This document shows, in pieces, positions 1 through 5,832 of a stretch of DNA of 18,658 nt. The stretch is from the NCBI GenBank assembly GCA_040080215.1, contig JBEBIT010000059.1, positions 1 to 18,658 of the forward strand, given 5' to 3'. Each line of letters opens with the position of its first letter. The stretch's first letter is position 1. The translations under genes and the position numbers were made by a program. The notes beneath the pieces are model-generated. The model saw nothing but the letters and a program-made list of their open reading frames with translations, made no database searches and was not told the DNA's origin. Origin of the DNA: CAIUGU01 sp040080215 (lineage in GTDB: Bacteria; Pseudomonadota; Gammaproteobacteria; Steroidobacterales; Steroidobacteraceae).

Positions 1-766
1 GGTCACGATGGAAGAATTCGAGAAGGCGAAGGACAAGATCATGATGGGCGCCGAGCGGCGTTCCATGGTCATGGACGACCAGGAGAAGAAGCTCACGGCC
101 TACCACGAGGCAGGCCACGCCATCGTCGGCCTGTCGGTTCCCGAGCACGATCCTGTGTACAAGGTGACGATCATCCCGCGCGGTCGTGCACTCGGTGTCA
201 CGATGTTCCTGCCGGAGATGGACCGCTACAGCACCAGCAAGCGCCGACTTGAAAGCCGCATCGCGACGCTGTTCGGCGGCCGCGTTGCCGAGGAAGTGAT
301 CTTCGGATCCGATTCCGTCACCACGGGCGCCTCGAACGACATCGAACGGGCCACGGAAATCGCCCGCAACATGGTCACGAAGTGGGGCTTGTCCGACAAG
401 CTCGGGCCGCTGTCGTACAGCGAGGAAGAGGGCGAGGTGTTCCTCGGCCGCTCCGTCACGCAGCACAAGAAGACGTCCGACGTCACCGAACGGACGATCG
501 ACGAGGAAGTGCGTCGCCTGATCGACACGAACTACCGCCATGCCCGCCAGATTCTCGAGACGAACCTCGACAACCTGCACAAGATGGCCGGCGCGCTGAT
601 CAAGTACGAGACGATCGACGAGCACCAGATCCGCGACATCATGGAAGGACGGGAGCCGCGTCCGCCCGCCGATTGGGACGACTCCCTGCCGCCTGCCGGC
701 GGCGGCAAGGCCCGCGAGCGCGACGCGACCGATGCGCCGCTCGGTCGGCCTGCCAGCCAGCACTGA
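1..766 (+). CDS. ftsH: ATP-dependent zinc metalloprotease FtsH, C-terminal part (5' end outside window)
   Basis: Inner-membrane AAA+ protease that extracts and degrades membrane and regulatory proteins. Only the last ~254 residues are present: the end of the AAA lid region and the M41 peptidase domain. The frame is open to the left edge, and the ATG at position 8 is an internal Met, because FtsH is normally ~610-650 residues. The zinc site HEAGH lies at 104-118, and the likely third ligand is the Asp in TTGASNDIERAT (codon at 338-340). The segment FGGRVAEEVIFG is also typical of M41. The tail after about base 650 (GREPRPPADWDD, then Gly/Ala/Arg-rich) is the usual variable cytoplasmic end. An intrinsic terminator follows 50 bases after the stop, so the ftsH transcript probably ends before folP. 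Identity is certain; the N-terminal membrane helices and Walker motifs cannot be checked here. Confidence 0.97.
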   Translation, partial: VTMEEFEKAKDKIMMGAERRSMVMDDQEKKLTAYHEAGHAIVGLSVPEHDPVYKVTIIPRGRALGVTMFLPEMDRYSTSKRRLESRIATLFGGRVAEEVIFGSDSVTTGASNDIERATEIARNMVTKWGLSDKLGPLSYSEEEGEVFLGRSVTQHKKTSDVTERTIDEEVRRLIDTNYRHARQILETNLDNLHKMAGALIKYETIDEHQIRDIMEGREPRPPADWDDSLPPAGGGKARERDATDAPLGRPASQH

Positions 767-814
767 GGCTTGAGGCACGGCCTAACCCCCCGTGTCGTGA
801 GCGGAACGAGCGAA

Positions 815-850
815 GGGGCGATGCGGGATCCTGCATCGCCCTTTTCTTTT
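815..850 (+). terminator. Rho-independent terminator after ftsH
   Basis: A perfect 9-bp stem, GGGCGATGC (816-824) with GCATCGCCC (833-841), encloses an 8-base loop. It is followed directly by a T-rich run, TTTTCTTTT (842-850). This is a textbook intrinsic terminator for rightward transcription and should separate ftsH from folP. On the opposite strand the run preceding the stem is not T-rich, so it is not obviously bidirectional. Confidence 0.9.
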
Positions 851-876
851 GCGCGCGAGATTCTCCCCGGCACAAT
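849..876 (+). promoter_or_regulatory. Possible folP promoter giving a near-leaderless transcript
   Basis: A weak sigma-70-like pair is seen: TTGCGC at 849-854 and CACAAT at 871-876, 16 bases apart (-10 matches 4 of 6 consensus positions). A start about 7 bases after the -10 falls at roughly 883, next to the folP ATG at 884. No Shine-Dalgarno motif is visible before that ATG, which fits a leaderless or very short leader. The -35 overlaps the end of the ftsH terminator. Low confidence because both hexamers are imperfect. Confidence 0.3.
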
Positions 877-883
877 ACCCGCC

Positions 884-1726
884 ATGCAGTTGCGACTTGC
901 CCGTAGCGTGCTCGATCTCACGCAGCCTATCGTGATGGGTGTCCTCAATGTGACGCCCGATTCGTTCTCAGACGGGGGGCGCTTTACGGCCGTGGATGCT
1001 GCCGTGGAGCAGGCGCTCAGGATGGCCGATCAGGGGGCCTTGCTGCTGGATATCGGCGGCGAGTCGACCCGGCCAGGAGCGCCGCCCGTCAGTGTCCAGG
1101 CTGAACTCGAACGGGTGATTCCGGTGATCGAGGCACTCGCACGCCGGACTGCCGTCCCCCTGTCGATCGATACCCGCAAGCCTGAGGTCATGGAGGCAGC
1201 GGTCGCCGCCGGCGCGTCAATGATCAACGACGTAGGCGCTTTGCGGGCGCCGGGCGCGTTGGCTGCGGCGGCCCGGACCGGCGCGGCGGTCTGCCTGATG
1301 CATATGCAGGGGGAGCCCGGGTCCATGCAGGCCGATCCCCGTTACGGGGACGTCGTCGCAGAAGTGCGCCAGTTCCTCGCGGAGCGGGTGGCAGCCTGCA
1401 ATGCTCAAGGTATTGCGACGGACCGGCTGGTGCTGGATCCCGGGATCGGCTTCGGCAAACGCCTCGAGCACAATCTGGCGCTGCTGGCCCACCTTCCGGA
1501 TCTGCAAGTGGCGGGCTGTCCGATCATGGTGGGGGTGTCCCGGAAATCGATGTTCGCTGCCTTGCTGGGCCGAGATATGGACCAGCGGCTCGCGGGTGGG
1601 GTAGCTGTGGCTGCGGCGGCCGTGCTCGCGGGCGCCAGCATCATCAGGACCCACGATGTCGCGGCGACGATCGATGCCGTCAGGGTGGCGATGGCCTTGA
1701 GGCAAGCAGGCTACAAGCGCCTTTGA
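884..1726 (+). CDS. folP: Dihydropteroate synthase
   Basis: Cytosolic folate-pathway enzyme that condenses p-aminobenzoate with 6-hydroxymethyl-dihydropterin diphosphate; the sulfonamide target. The 280-residue protein has the expected TIM-barrel motifs in order: NVTPDSFSDGG (22-32), DIGGESTRPG (56-65), DTRK (96-99), IND (114-116), MHMQGEPGSMQ (139-149), DPGIGFGK (185-192), GVSRKS (217-222) and the final RTHDV (255-259). All substrate-binding segments look intact. The ATG at 884 was chosen because the family begins just before the first strand. The open frame extends upstream to a TTG at 770, but that would place the terminator inside the gene. No clear ribosome binding site precedes 884. glmM follows after 28 bp, as in many proteobacteria, so the two are probably co-transcribed. 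Confidence 0.96.
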   Translation: MQLRLARSVLDLTQPIVMGVLNVTPDSFSDGGRFTAVDAAVEQALRMADQGALLLDIGGESTRPGAPPVSVQAELERVIPVIEALARRTAVPLSIDTRKPEVMEAAVAAGASMINDVGALRAPGALAAAARTGAAVCLMHMQGEPGSMQADPRYGDVVAEVRQFLAERVAACNAQGIATDRLVLDPGIGFGKRLEHNLALLAHLPDLQVAGCPIMVGVSRKSMFAALLGRDMDQRLAGGVAVAAAAVLAGASIIRTHDVAATIDAVRVAMALRQAGYKRL

Positions 1727-1754
1727 ATTCGACAGATCATTGCGGAGTGTGACT

Positions 1755-3089
1755 GTGACGCGGAAATATTTTGGCACTGATGGCGTACGCGGCACCGTGG
1801 GTGAGCCGCCTCTGACCGTGGATTTCGCGTTGCGGCTCGCGAGCGCCGCGGCCCAGGTGCTCGCCCCGAAGGGCGGCACCGTGCTGGTCGGCAAGGACAC
1901 GCGGCTGTCGGGTTACATGTTCGAGGCGGCCCTCGAAGCGGGGTTCGTGGCCGCGGGCGTCGACGTGATGCTGATCGGTCCGCTGCCTACGCCGGGCATC
2001 GCCTACCTCACCCAGAAGTTCGGTTGCGTGGCCGGCGTCGTCATCAGCGCATCCCACAATCTTTACGAAGACAACGGCATCAAGTTCTTCGACGGCAATG
2101 GCTCCAAGTTGTCGGATGAGGTTGAACGGGAGATCGAGCGGCATCTCGACGAGTTGCCCGTGACCCGGACATCGCAGGCGCTCGGTCGGGCCCGGCGCGT
2201 CGACAAGTCCAGGACGAAGTACCAGGAGTTCTGCGCCTCGACGATCCCGGAGGGCATGACGCTCGACGGCTTCAAGATCGTGATCGATTGCGCCAACGGT
2301 GCAGGCTACAAGGTCGGGCCACGCATCCTGGCGGACCTCGGCGCGGAGATCGTGCCGATCGGGTGCTCGCCGAATGGCAAGAACATCAACCTCGGGTGCG
2401 GTTCGACTTGCCCCGAGTTACTGCAGCTCACCGTCCCCGGCGTGAAAGCCCACGTGGGCGTAGCGCTCGATGGTGACGGCGACCGCCTGGTGATGGTCGA
2501 TCATCTCGGCCGGATCGTGGACGGCGACCAGTTGCTCTATGTGATCGCGTCAGGACGCCACGGCGAAAAGCCGCTCACTGCGCCGGTGATCGGGACGGTC
2601 ATGAGCAACCTCGGGCTGGAGCATGCGCTGCAGAAGCAGGGGATCGCATTCCAGCGAGCAAAGGTCGGCGACCGGTATGTCCTCGAAATGATGCGCGAGA
2701 CCGGCGGCGTGCTGGGCGGGGAGTCGTCCGGACACCTCCTGTGCCTCGATCGCACGACGACGGGTGATGCCTTGGTCAGCGCGTTGCAGGTGCTTGCCAT
2801 CATGAAGCAGACTGGCAAGAGCCTCGCCGAGCTGGCGGCGCCCATGGCCAAGTACCCCCAGATCCTCAAGAACGTGCGCGTCGCCCGCAAGATCGACGTC
2901 AATGCGAGCGCTGCCATCCAGGAGGCTGTCACCAGGGTGGAGTCCCGGCTGGCCGGCGAGGGCAGGGTGGTGCTGCGGCCGTCCGGAACCGAGCCCGTCA
3001 TCCGGGTGATGGTGGAAGGTCGGGATGGCGCCCTGGTGCAGGAGCTGGTCACCGAACTGGCGGGTGTCGTGGAGAAGGCGGCGGCCTGA
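1755..3089 (+). CDS. glmM: Phosphoglucosamine mutase
   Basis: Converts glucosamine-6-phosphate to glucosamine-1-phosphate for UDP-GlcNAc, and so feeds peptidoglycan and lipopolysaccharide synthesis. The 444 residues match the usual length (~445). Motifs: N-terminal RKYFGTDGVRG (3-13); phosphoserine loop SASHN with catalytic Ser100; Mg2+ loop DGDGDR (239-244); sugar-binding GGESSGH (321-327); phosphate-binding RPSGTEP (408-414). The start is the GTG at 1755, supported by CGGAG at 1743-1747 seven bases upstream and by alignment to the M-x-RKYFGTDG family start. TTG 1740 and GTG 1749 are less likely. Oddity: the residue after SASHN is Leu103, where a Pro is nearly always found; CTT differs from a Pro codon by one base. 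Identity is secure. Confidence 0.96.
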   Translation: MTRKYFGTDGVRGTVGEPPLTVDFALRLASAAAQVLAPKGGTVLVGKDTRLSGYMFEAALEAGFVAAGVDVMLIGPLPTPGIAYLTQKFGCVAGVVISASHNLYEDNGIKFFDGNGSKLSDEVEREIERHLDELPVTRTSQALGRARRVDKSRTKYQEFCASTIPEGMTLDGFKIVIDCANGAGYKVGPRILADLGAEIVPIGCSPNGKNINLGCGSTCPELLQLTVPGVKAHVGVALDGDGDRLVMVDHLGRIVDGDQLLYVIASGRHGEKPLTAPVIGTVMSNLGLEHALQKQGIAFQRAKVGDRYVLEMMRETGGVLGGESSGHLLCLDRTTTGDALVSALQVLAIMKQTGKSLAELAAPMAKYPQILKNVRVARKIDVNASAAIQEAVTRVESRLAGEGRVVLRPSGTEPVIRVMVEGRDGALVQELVTELAGVVEKAAA

Positions 3090-3167
3090 AGTCCGGGGCA
3101 CCTCGTCCCGCGCGGAAATGGCTTGCGGTTCAGGGGGTTCGTTTACGGGGCAAGGGTTCCGGCTCCG

Positions 3168-3196
3168 TTGCATTCCCCGCGGTTGGCCGTTACTCT
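3168..3196 (+). promoter_or_regulatory. Weak candidate promoter upstream of tpiA
   Basis: The 147-bp gap between glmM and tpiA holds no recognisable gene or terminator. TTGCAT (3168-3173) and TACTCT (3191-3196) are separated by an optimal 17 bases, but each matches consensus at only about 3 of 6 positions. A promoter for the tpiA-secG-tRNA unit is expected in this gap; this is the best pair I could find, not a firm assignment. Confidence 0.25.
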
Positions 3197-3236
3197 TGCG
3201 CGCCTTTTTGGGGTTCAGGTTCTCAGGCCTTAGGGA

Positions 3237-4013
3237 ATGACCAAAGCTTCACAACACAATCGTCGGCCCCTCGTGGCAGGCAACTGGAAGATGCATGGCT
3301 CGCGTGCCGAGAACACGGCGCTGGTCGGTGCGTTGCTCCATGACCTGCCGCAGCCCGGCGTGGCCGAGGTGTTGCTGTGCGCCCCGTTCGTGTACCTGTC
3401 CGAGGTAGGGCGGCAGCTCAAGGACTCCGATATCCAGCTGGGTGCCCAGTCGGTCTGTGCGGAGCCGGTGGGCGCCTTCACTGGCGAGATTTCAGCGGGA
3501 ATGCTCAAGGACCTCGGCTGCACCTACGTCATCGTGGGGCATTCCGAGCGTCGGGCGATCTTCAAGGAAAGTGATGCCCTGGTCGCGCGCAAGTTCGTTG
3601 CGGCGCAGGCGCAGGGCCTGACACCGATCCTGTGCGTCGGCGAAACGCTGGATGAGCGCGATGCCGGGCAGACCTTCGCCGTCGTGGACAGGCAGCTTGC
3701 CGCCGTGGTCGATCTCGCGGGCATCGCCGCTTTCGAGCGGGCAGTGGTCGCCTACGAACCGGTCTGGGCAATCGGCACGGGCAAGAATGCATCGCCCGAG
3801 CAGGCTCAGGACGTGCACCGGCATATCCGTGCCGCATTGGCCGGGCGGGATGCTAGAATCGCGGGCCTTGTCCGGGTGCTCTACGGCGGCAGCGTCAAAG
3901 CGGTCAATGCCGCCGAGCTGTTTGCGATGGCAGATGTGGATGGTGGCCTGGTGGGCGGCGCGTCGCTGAATGCCCGCGAGTTCGTCGGGATCTGCAAAGC
4001 CGTGCAAGGCTGA
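3237..4013 (+). CDS. tpiA: Triosephosphate isomerase
   Basis: Glycolytic/gluconeogenic enzyme that interconverts dihydroxyacetone phosphate and glyceraldehyde-3-phosphate; a cytosolic TIM-barrel dimer. The 258-residue protein shows all catalytic elements: GNWKMHGS with Asn16 and Lys18, GHSERR with His102, and YEPVWAIGTGK with Glu174 and the mobile loop 6. The phosphate-binding YGGSV (216-220) and GGLVGGASL (236-244) follow. The ATG at 3237 gives a ~10-residue N-terminal extension before RPLVAGNWK compared with the shortest family members. It is the only plausible start and lies right behind AGGGA (3232-3236), an unusually close ribosome binding site. secG follows 19 bp after the stop, a common tpiA-secG pairing. 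Confidence 0.97.
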   Translation: MTKASQHNRRPLVAGNWKMHGSRAENTALVGALLHDLPQPGVAEVLLCAPFVYLSEVGRQLKDSDIQLGAQSVCAEPVGAFTGEISAGMLKDLGCTYVIVGHSERRAIFKESDALVARKFVAAQAQGLTPILCVGETLDERDAGQTFAVVDRQLAAVVDLAGIAAFERAVVAYEPVWAIGTGKNASPEQAQDVHRHIRAALAGRDARIAGLVRVLYGGSVKAVNAAELFAMADVDGGLVGGASLNAREFVGICKAVQG

Positions 4014-4032
4014 TCGAATTACTGGAACTGAC

Positions 4033-4425
4033 ATGAGCTGGTTACATACCGCCACGATCGTTTTTCACACGTTGCTTGGAATAGGCATCGTGCTGCTCGT
4101 GCTGCTGCAGCGTGGCAAGGGTGCGGACGCCGGTGCGGGCTTCGGCTCGGGTGCGTCCGGTACGGTGTTCGGCGCGCGCGGCGCGGCTTCTTTCCTGTCG
4201 CGCTCGACCGCGACGCTGGCAGCCCTGTTCTTCGTGACGAGCCTCGGGCTCGCCTACATGGGGGGTCGCACGTCGGCCCCGACCAGCGTGATCGACCGGG
4301 TCACTCTCCCGGCGACCACTGCGCCGGCGCTGCCCGAGCTTCCGGCATCGGCGCCAGCCGAGGCGCCCGCTGCTCCGGCTGCGACAGAGTCGGCTCCGGC
4401 AGCCCCTGCGCCCGCGCAGCCCTGA
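4033..4425 (+). CDS. secG: Preprotein translocase subunit SecG
   Basis: Small inner-membrane component of the SecYEG channel that stimulates SecA-driven export. The 130 residues contain two membrane helices (about 4-25 and 57-77), joined by the conserved loop VLLQRGKGADAGAGFGSG and a GTVFGARGA segment. These identify SecG clearly. The tail from about residue 95 is a low-complexity Ala/Pro/Glu run that ends in PAPAQP; such tails vary between species. The ATG at 4033 was chosen because it starts directly before the first helix; the open frame continues upstream into the end of tpiA. A short GGA at 4024-4026 may serve as ribosome binding site. The gene sits between tpiA and a tRNA-Leu, which is its usual place in many proteobacteria. 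Confidence 0.95.
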   Translation: MSWLHTATIVFHTLLGIGIVLLVLLQRGKGADAGAGFGSGASGTVFGARGAASFLSRSTATLAALFFVTSLGLAYMGGRTSAPTSVIDRVTLPATTAPALPELPASAPAEAPAAPAATESAPAAPAPAQP

Positions 4426-4449
4426 GGCTGATCCGACGCAAGATTTGAT

Positions 4450-4493
4450 TTGAAGTGAGGCCGCAGCGCGTGCGGCCGAACACCTGGCTTCAA
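4450..4493 (+). other. Nested inverted repeat between secG and tRNA-Leu
   Basis: A perfect 7-bp stem, GGCCGCA (4459-4465) with TGCGGCC (4471-4477), has a 5-base loop. It lies inside an outer pair TTGAAG (4450-4455) and CTTCAA (4488-4493), with unpaired bases between. No T-run follows, so it is not a standard intrinsic terminator. It could be a 3'-end stabiliser of secG mRNA or a processing signal between the mRNA and the tRNA. Function is inferred only from position and symmetry. Confidence 0.4.
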
Positions 4494-4503
4494 GGGTCAC
4501 GGT

Positions 4504-4588
4504 GCGGATGTGGTGGAACTGGTAGACACGCTACCTTGAGGTGGTAGTGGAGCAATCCGTGGAGGTTCGAGTCCTCTCATCCGCACCA
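4504..4588 (+). tRNA. tRNA-Leu (anticodon GAG)
   Basis: Complete class II tRNA of 85 bases. Acceptor stem GCGGATG (4504-4510) pairs with CATCCGC (4578-4584). The D arm carries GGTGGAACTGGTAGACAC-like bases. Anticodon stem CTACC (4531-4535) pairs with GGTAG (4543-4547) around the loop TTGAGGT, with anticodon GAG at 4538-4540, reading CTC and CTT codons. A long variable arm (4548-4560) with a GGA/TCC stem is typical of tRNA-Leu. The T arm is GGAGG/CCTCT with the loop TTCGAGT. The discriminator A (4585) and CCA (4586-4588) are encoded. It probably derives from the tpiA-secG transcript, since no own promoter is evident. The first repeat hairpin starts 15 bases after the CCA. Confidence 0.97.
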
Positions 4589-4602
4589 ATTTTTCTTTCT
4601 TG

Positions 4603-4638
4603 CTACTTCTTTCTTTGAATTGGCAAAGAAAGAAGTAG
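4603..4638. repeat. Perfect 15-bp inverted repeat, first array hairpin
   Basis: CTACTTCTTTCTTTG (4603-4617) and CAAAGAAAGAAGTAG (4624-4638) are exact reverse complements around AATTGG. This is the longest and best preserved A element of the array and the one nearest the tRNA. It is not followed by a T-run on either strand, so it does not look like an intrinsic terminator. Confidence 0.9.
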
Positions 4639-4770
4639 AGGAGCACCCCGGCTTCCAGCCGGTCCAACCTATCTTTCTCTTTGAATTGGCAAAGAGAAAA
4701 GAAGAATAAGGCCATCGGGTTCCTCCCGATACTTCCCCAATCCCGGTTTGATTGGAAAAGAGAGAAGTAG
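4611..4770. repeat. Higher-order repeat copy 1 (three array units)
   Basis: About 160 bases that recur about 204 bases downstream (4815-4975). By hand alignment there are about nine differences including one indel, and only three in the first ~124 bases. Both copies contain the same order of units: GAATTGGCAAAGAAAG hairpin, CCGGC hairpin, CAAAGAGAAA hairpin, ATCGGG hairpin, then CAATC/GATTG. This shows that three-unit blocks were duplicated more recently than single units arose. Confidence 0.85.
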
Positions 4771-4814
4771 AAAGGCAGAAATGGGCTCCAGCCCATACAT
4801 ACCCGGCTTTGCCT

Positions 4815-4975
4815 TTCTTTGAATTGGCAAAGAAAGAAGTAGAGAAGCACCCCGGCTTCCAGCCGGTCCAACCCATCTTTCTCTTTGAATTGGCAAAGAG
4901 AAAAGAAGAATAGGGCCATCGGGTTCCTCCCGATAATTGCCCAATCCCGCTTTTGATTGAAAAAGAAAGAAGTAG
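4815..4975. repeat. Higher-order repeat copy 2 (three array units)
   Basis: Second copy of the ~160-base block at 4611-4770. A third, more degenerate trace of the same period is the unit with right arm CAAAGAGAAAAGAAGA at 5100, whose counterparts start at 4690 and 4894 (spacings 204 and 206). The copies end at AGAAGTAG in both cases (4770 and 4975). Confidence 0.85.
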
Positions 4976-5282
4976 ATGAGCAGTATCGGGTCTTCCCGAT
5001 TCCCACCCTGATTCCTGCCTTCTCTTGGGGTTGTCCAAGAGAAAAGCAGAGCAAAAGGGTCGGGTTGCTTACCGACACGAACCTAATTCTTAGGTGCGGC
5101 AAAGAGAAAAGAAGAGTAAGGCCAGCGGGCTCCTCCCGATACCAACCCCTCTTTTCTCATCGGCTTGTCCAAGGGAAAAGCAGGAGAGAGCGGGTTGCTC
5201 TTCCAGCGCTGACCCAATCCCCTTCGTCTGATTGACGCTGCACATCAGTCTTTAGTTGGCCGCTTCGCACCACTTCCAGTCA

Positions 5283-5305
5283 TTGGGTTGTGCACTCAAC
5301 ACCAA
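5283..5305 (+). other. Short hairpin in the nuo upstream region
   Basis: TTGGGTTG (5283-5290) pairs with CAAC-A-CCAA (5297-5305) around TGCACT, with one bulged A. A second small palindrome, GGAGCG-CT-CGCTCC, lies at 5309-5322. Both sit between the repeat array and the candidate nuo promoter, in about 240 bases that otherwise contain no convincing gene. They may be a regulator site or chance; low confidence. Confidence 0.25.
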
Positions 5306-5407
5306 GATGGAGCGCTCGCTCCCACGTCGCTGCTTCTTGCCGGCGCGCGTGATGTCATCGAGCATGGGCACTGTTCGTCGAGCGTTGATTTTTCGTCAAT
5401 TACGGGG

Positions 5408-5435
5408 TTACTCGCCGCGACCTCCCTGCTACAAT
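5408..5435 (+). promoter_or_regulatory. Candidate nuo operon promoter
   Basis: TACAAT at 5430-5435 matches the sigma-70 -10 box at 5 of 6 positions and is followed by a GC-rich start region. The -35 is poor: TTACTC at 5408-5413 with a 16-base spacer is the best found. A start near 5442 would give a leader of about 34 bases before nuoA. Position directly upstream of a 14-gene operon supports the call. A weak -35 suggests an activator, but no known operator was recognised. Confidence 0.5.
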
Positions 5436-5453
5436 CCCGGCCCGTTCAGGACC

Positions 5454-5476
5454 GGAGTCGAATGAGCGGGACGTGA
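5454..5476 (+). other. Four-codon leader ORF overlapping the nuoA start
   Basis: A GGAG at 5454-5457 is followed by ATG at 5462-5464 and the short reading frame ATG AGC GGG ACG TGA (5462-5476). Its stop shares the A of the nuoA ATG at 5476, giving a TGATG junction. The arrangement could let ribosomes that finish the leader re-initiate on nuoA. Whether it is translated is not known. Confidence 0.35.
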
Positions 5477-5832
5477 TGCTAGAAAACTATCTCCCGATAT
5501 TGATCTTCCTAGGGGTTGCCAGCGTCCTCGGCGTACTGCTGCTGGGCCTCGGCTTCCTGCTCGGTCCGCGCCGCCCTGATGATGCGAAGCTCTCGTCCTA
5601 CGAGTGCGGCTTCGAAGCCTTCGAAGACTCGCGGATGAAGTTCGACGTCAGGTACTACCTCGTCGCCATCCTGTTCATCGTGTTCGACCTGGAGATTGCG
5701 TTCCTGTTTCCATGGGCGGTCTCGCTCGATTCAATTGGCGGGCTCGGCCTCGCAGCCATGGGGATCTTCCTCCTGGTCCTCGTGGTCGGCTTCATCTACG
5801 AATGGAAGAAAGGGGCGCTCGAATGGGATTAG
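5476..5832 (+). CDS. nuoA: NADH-quinone oxidoreductase subunit A
   Basis: Small membrane subunit of complex I that helps hold the junction between the peripheral and membrane arms near NuoH and NuoJ. It has 118 residues with three predicted helices (about 7-28, 61-82 and 89-109). The conserved loop contains SYECGFEAF (41-49), and the second helix is preceded by FDVRYYLVAILFIVFDLE (56-73), the family signature. Start choice: the ATG at 5476 rather than the GTG just before it (5473), because GGGA at 5468-5471 is better spaced for the ATG and the family starts here. It is the first gene of the nuo operon and overlaps nuoB by 10 bases. Confidence 0.96.
   Translation: MLENYLPILIFLGVASVLGVLLLGLGFLLGPRRPDDAKLSSYECGFEAFEDSRMKFDVRYYLVAILFIVFDLEIAFLFPWAVSLDSIGGLGLAAMGIFLLVLVVGFIYEWKKGALEWD

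Larger units (their letters stand above)
4603..5234. repeat. Tandem array of ~68-bp two-hairpin units, downstream of tRNA-Leu
   Basis: Nine to ten degenerate units start near 4603, 4673, 4746, 4813, 4877, 4950, 5020, 5085, 5151 and (partial) 5215. Each has element A, an inverted repeat with a C/T-rich left arm and A/G-rich right arm around a core like TTTG-AATTGG-CAAA, then AAG(A/T)AG-type bases, then element B, a short GC hairpin. A spacer close to CCAAYCC leads to the next unit. B stems: CCGGC/GCCGG (4648-4662 and 4852-4866), ATCGGG/CCCGAT (4714-4730, 4918-4934, 4985-5000), ATGGGC/GCCCAT (4781-4796), GTCGG/CCGAC (5059-5076), CGGG/CCCG (5126-5138), GAGC/GCTC (5188-5200). A arms decay in units near 4746, 4950 and 5085. 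No convincing coding frame is present. Base composition is richer in A+T than the flanks. Function unknown. Confidence 0.85.

Noticed and set aside
4459..4477. Intrinsic terminator after secG
   Set aside because: The stem is good but no T-run follows; recorded only as an inverted repeat.
4504..4588. tRNA-Leu as an integration site for a mobile element
   Set aside because: No direct repeat of the tRNA 3' end was seen downstream, and there is no integrase gene; the neighbouring genes are standard.
4636..4662. REP/RAYT-like element (GTAG followed by a GC hairpin)
   Set aside because: GTAG occurs before a hairpin in only some units and about 8-12 bases away from it, not adjacent, and no transposase-like gene is in the window.
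4497..5102. 201-codon open frame on the minus strand through the repeat array and tRNA-Leu, with repeated LCQFKE-type peptide
   Set aside because: It is the translation of the repeats, whose 204-bp period is a multiple of three and so keeps the frame open. It ends antisense to the tRNA, in a peptide (RMRGLEPPRIAP...) that is the familiar artefact of reading tRNA-Leu backwards. No ribosome binding site or domain.
4603..5234. Possible CRISPR array
   Set aside because: Units are degenerate, the parts between the A hairpins are themselves repeated and structured, and there are no cas genes. Unique spacers of constant length are absent.
5288..5476. 62-codon open frame ending at the nuoA start
   Set aside because: No ribosome binding site, no domain, and the candidate nuo promoter lies inside it. 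Only its last four codons form a plausible leader ORF.
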